Source: Dehalococcoidales bacterium
GTDB lineage: Bacteria; Chloroflexota; Dehalococcoidia; Dehalococcoidales; UBA5760
Reading direction: 5' to 3'
Assembly (NCBI GenBank): GCA_028710655.1
Contig: JAQTTS010000125.1
Span: forward strand, 1-6,352
DNA length: 6,352 bases
A program made the translations under genes and the position numbers. The stretch's first letter is position 1; each line of letters begins with the position of its first letter. The notes below the pieces were generated by a model. It ran no database searches and was not told where the DNA came from. It saw only the letters and a program-made list of their open reading frames with translations. Below, piece by piece: positions 4,246-6,352 of the stretch.

Positions 4246-5876
4246 ATCTAACAACCAGAATCAAGATGGCGACCAGCATCCTGTTCCGCAGGGCGATAGC
4301 ATCCTCCCTGCCGTCAGGCTCGTTTGAGTTCCTGAATCGCTACGGCAAAGACCCGGACATCAGCCACACAGCACTTGTGAAAAAGTATTGGGGCTGGGTG
4401 TACTCCTGCGTCAATGTCTCCGCCAACCGCTTCGCATCCACCCCGCTCCGCGTCTACTCCAGCAGGGGCAAAGGACAATCCAAGGTGTCCAACTTCAGCA
4501 CGAAGGCAGTCAGCCGGGAACAGTCGGCATGGCTGAGGAAGAGGCTCGGTAAGAGCCTTGAGCATGTGGGCGGTGCCGAGGACTTCGAGGAGCTGGAAGA
4601 GCATCCAATCATAGACCTGTTCCAGAATGTCAATGATCAGGAGAACTCGTTTGAGATGAAGGAACTCACTTGCACAATGCTTGATCTGACCGGTAACGCC
4701 TACTGGCTCGTGGAGAAGGACAAGCTGGGCGTGCCAAGCAAGCTGTTCGTCCTGCGCAGTCAGTGGGTCAAGATCATCCCGGACAGGGAGAAGTTTATTG
4801 GTGGGTATTTATACGGTTGGAACAGGACGCCGGGCGAGAGCATGAAGTTTGAGGAGAAGGATGTCATCCACTTCAAGTATCCCAATCCGCAAGACGCTTG
4901 GTATGGACTCGGGCCGGTGCAGGCGGCGGCATATGCGATTGAGAGTGGAGAGCTTCGTGAGAAGTTCATCATTGCGACAATGTCTAACATGGCCAGACCT
5001 GACCTGATCGTGAAATACATCGAGGGTGAGCTGGATGCCACGCAACGAGCGGCGGTGGAGCGGGAGTGGAACGCGATGTTCAGAGGGGCAAAGAACGCCG
5101 GCAAGGTGAAAGTGGCCGACCACCGGTTTGAGATAGACAAGATTGGCTGGACGCCGCAGGAGTTGAGGTTCAACGACGGCGAGGAGTGGGTACTTAAGAA
5201 GATTGCCAGTGCGTTCCCAGTCCCACTTGGCTTGATTGACTCCAGCTACATCTCACGCGCTCCACGGGCGGGCATGGAGGGAAGCGACCTGTACATGGCA
5301 CAGTTCAACACGCTCCCACGGTGCACCTTGATTGAGGAGAAGCTGAATGAGAAGCTGTGCCCGCTCTACGACGAGCGCCTGTTCGTGGCCTTCGACAACC
5401 CCGTCCCAAAGGACAAGCGGGAGCAGCTCAACGAGGACAGCACCAAGCTCAACACCTGCGTCATCACTGTCAATGAGGTGCGCAAGCGGGACGGGGAAGA
5501 ACCAGTGCCGTGGGGCGACACCCCAATCCCACTTCAGCAGGCGCAGGCCGCAGTACAGCAATTTGCCCCACTGGGAGGCGCGTCCGAAGGCTCACCTGAG
5601 GCAGACGCAAGCATAAATAATACAACCGGCAAGACCGGAATCCAGGCGAACAGCACTCAAGAGAACGAGGACGGCTCTCCTGGTGGGGCGTTATTTGGGA
5701 AGAAGGAGAAGGGGGTCGGTGACGGCATGTCCATGGAGGTCGAGGGTCAGTATGTCCACCCAGATCTCGCGGGCATCCCGATCCGGCTGCGGGTGCGGAA
5801 CGAGTCGGGGAGATTTGACCGTAGGGGGGTCGGGCGACTTCGTGGAAGTAGAGAAGTGGTGGAGGCCTTAAAATGA
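4242..5876 (+). CDS. Phage portal protein, HK97 type (544 aa)
   Basis: The portal is the dodecameric ring at the capsid vertex through which DNA enters and leaves, and it docks the terminase. Typical elements are WGWVYSCVNVSANRFASTPLRVYS (residues 50-73), HPIIDLFQNVN (121-131), LTGNAYWLVEKD (149-160), the GYLYGWNRTPG and VIHFKYPNPQDAWYGLGPVQAA segments (189-230), ARPDLIVKY (251-259), WVLKKIASAFPVPLGLI (316-332) and NEVRKRDGEEPVPWGD (411-426). About 45 basic, low-conservation residues (74-120) separate the first strand from the HP motif. After residue 433 the tail is Gly/Ser/Asn-rich and does not look like the conserved portal fold. Start 4242 overlaps the methyltransferase stop as ATGA, with AGAAGG just upstream. 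The in-frame ATG at 4218 is less likely. Confidence 0.92.
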   Translation: MNLTTRIKMATSILFRRAIASSLPSGSFEFLNRYGKDPDISHTALVKKYWGWVYSCVNVSANRFASTPLRVYSSRGKGQSKVSNFSTKAVSREQSAWLRKRLGKSLEHVGGAEDFEELEEHPIIDLFQNVNDQENSFEMKELTCTMLDLTGNAYWLVEKDKLGVPSKLFVLRSQWVKIIPDREKFIGGYLYGWNRTPGESMKFEEKDVIHFKYPNPQDAWYGLGPVQAAAYAIESGELREKFIIATMSNMARPDLIVKYIEGELDATQRAAVEREWNAMFRGAKNAGKVKVADHRFEIDKIGWTPQELRFNDGEEWVLKKIASAFPVPLGLIDSSYISRAPRAGMEGSDLYMAQFNTLPRCTLIEEKLNEKLCPLYDERLFVAFDNPVPKDKREQLNEDSTKLNTCVITVNEVRKRDGEEPVPWGDTPIPLQQAQAAVQQFAPLGGASEGSPEADASINNTTGKTGIQANSTQENEDGSPGGALFGKKEKGVGDGMSMEVEGQYVHPDLAGIPIRLRVRNESGRFDRRGVGRLRGSREVVEALK

Positions 5877-6352
5877 CCACAACCCTACTCCAACCCCAAC
5901 GACTCCAACCCGCCAACGAGGGTCACGTCAACCCCCTGTCCGCCGACGAGCGCCTGCTCTGCAAGGCCGTCCAGCGCGTGCTCAAGGCGCAGGTGGCGGA
6001 GGTGCTGGAGCGGCTGGAGGGCGGGGCGGTGCAGAAGGGCGGACTGGGTTCAGGTAATTTCGGACATGAGGGACGGCCTGGCGAGGTTGGGGGGAGCGGG
6101 CCGGGAGGTGGTGTGGACCCTGTCATTGAACGAGTTAGTGCTATGGTGGATGCTGTGCCAACCCGTGAGGCAAAGCAGGCCGTTCTGGATAAGTGGCAGA
6201 CCGAGAATCCGGAGAAGGCTCTGGAGATTGAGGGGATGCAAGCGGATGAAACAAAGGTATTTCACGGAACAGGCAAAAAATTTGACACATTTTACGAGCG
6301 CTCACGGGAGGAACGTATGGATATGGGTGCTCATGGAGCCGGCTTTTATTTT
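5873..6352 (+). CDS. Partial protein with GSG/GRPG linker and ADP-ribosyltransferase-like (ART-PolyVal) domain
   Basis: The gene starts by ATGA overlap with the portal stop and runs off the window after 160 residues. Residues 1-50 are Gln/Leu-rich and then helical (DERLLCKAVQRVLKAQVAEVLERLEG). Residues 59-76 hold GSGNFGHEGRPGEVGGSG, a motif I recognise from phage head-region and polyvalent proteins, where it links domains. A short helical segment (82-126) leads to VFHGTGKKFDTF (129-140) and GAHGAGFYF (152-160). The H-G-T start and G-x-G-F-Y-F strand match the first conserved blocks of ART-PolyVal-like domains, which would transfer ADP-ribose from NAD+ to a target. The catalytic Glu region lies beyond the window. 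Its place after the portal suggests a virion-associated or injected protein. Function and target are inference. Confidence 0.7.
   Translation, partial: MTTTLLQPQRLQPANEGHVNPLSADERLLCKAVQRVLKAQVAEVLERLEGGAVQKGGLGSGNFGHEGRPGEVGGSGPGGGVDPVIERVSAMVDAVPTREAKQAVLDKWQTENPEKALEIEGMQADETKVFHGTGKKFDTFYERSREERMDMGAHGAGFYF

Noticed and set aside
3703..4254. 183-codon antisense frame over the methyltransferase
   Set aside because: It mirrors the codon bias of the forward gene, lacks a ribosome site and shows no recognisable domain. The forward frame has ordered methyltransferase motifs and coupled neighbours.
5470..6265. Leftward frames across the portal tail and ART-like gene
   Set aside because: They are Pro/Arg/Ser-rich low-complexity translations typical of the reverse strand of GC-rich genes, and they oppose a continuous forward frame.

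Overview
The window reads as part of a tailed double-stranded DNA phage genome, or a prophage, at the DNA-packaging and portal end of the structural module. The evidence is a large terminase with an intact ATPase and nuclease motif series, an HK97-type portal protein, densely packed small genes and repeated 4-base ATGA stop/start overlaps. The standard bacterial code fits throughout. Several genes have strong purine-rich Shine-Dalgarno sites (AAGGAG, AGGAGG, GGAG), which argues against a Bacteroidetes-type host that rarely uses them. I cannot name the host or phage genus. No integrase, tRNA, CRISPR array or insertion sequence is visible, so free phage and prophage cannot be told apart.

Left part (1-1310), read leftward. 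In transcription order this holds a 29-codon peptide (weak), a 123-residue protein of unknown function, a 191-residue sigma-70-like protein, a strong hairpin, and the first 13 codons of a gene with a hydrophobic N-terminus that leaves the window. The 123-residue and sigma-like genes share a near-identical 25-bp leader containing the upstream stop codon and the ribosome binding site.

Divergent region (about 1311-1463). This AT-rich gap of roughly 150 bp contains a perfect palindrome, a candidate operator or leftward terminator. It separates the leftward regulatory-looking genes from the rightward packaging genes.

Right part (1464-6352), read rightward as one tight operon: a 42-residue GTG-start peptide; a 106-residue protein in the small-terminase slot; large terminase; a 96-residue small phage protein carrying a perfect 21-bp internal tandem duplication; a 49-residue charged peptide; a class I SAM-dependent methyltransferase-like protein; the portal; and the start of a protein with a GSG..GHxGRPG linker followed by what looks like an ADP-ribosyltransferase (ART-PolyVal-like) domain, cut by the window edge. 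Four junctions use ATGA overlaps, pointing to translational coupling.

As a system, the terminase pair and portal package DNA into the head. The methyltransferase and the ART-like protein are accessory enzymes carried inside the packaging/head module and are the most interesting cargo. The divergent sigma-like gene is a plausible regulator of one or both arms. That regulatory link is inference.
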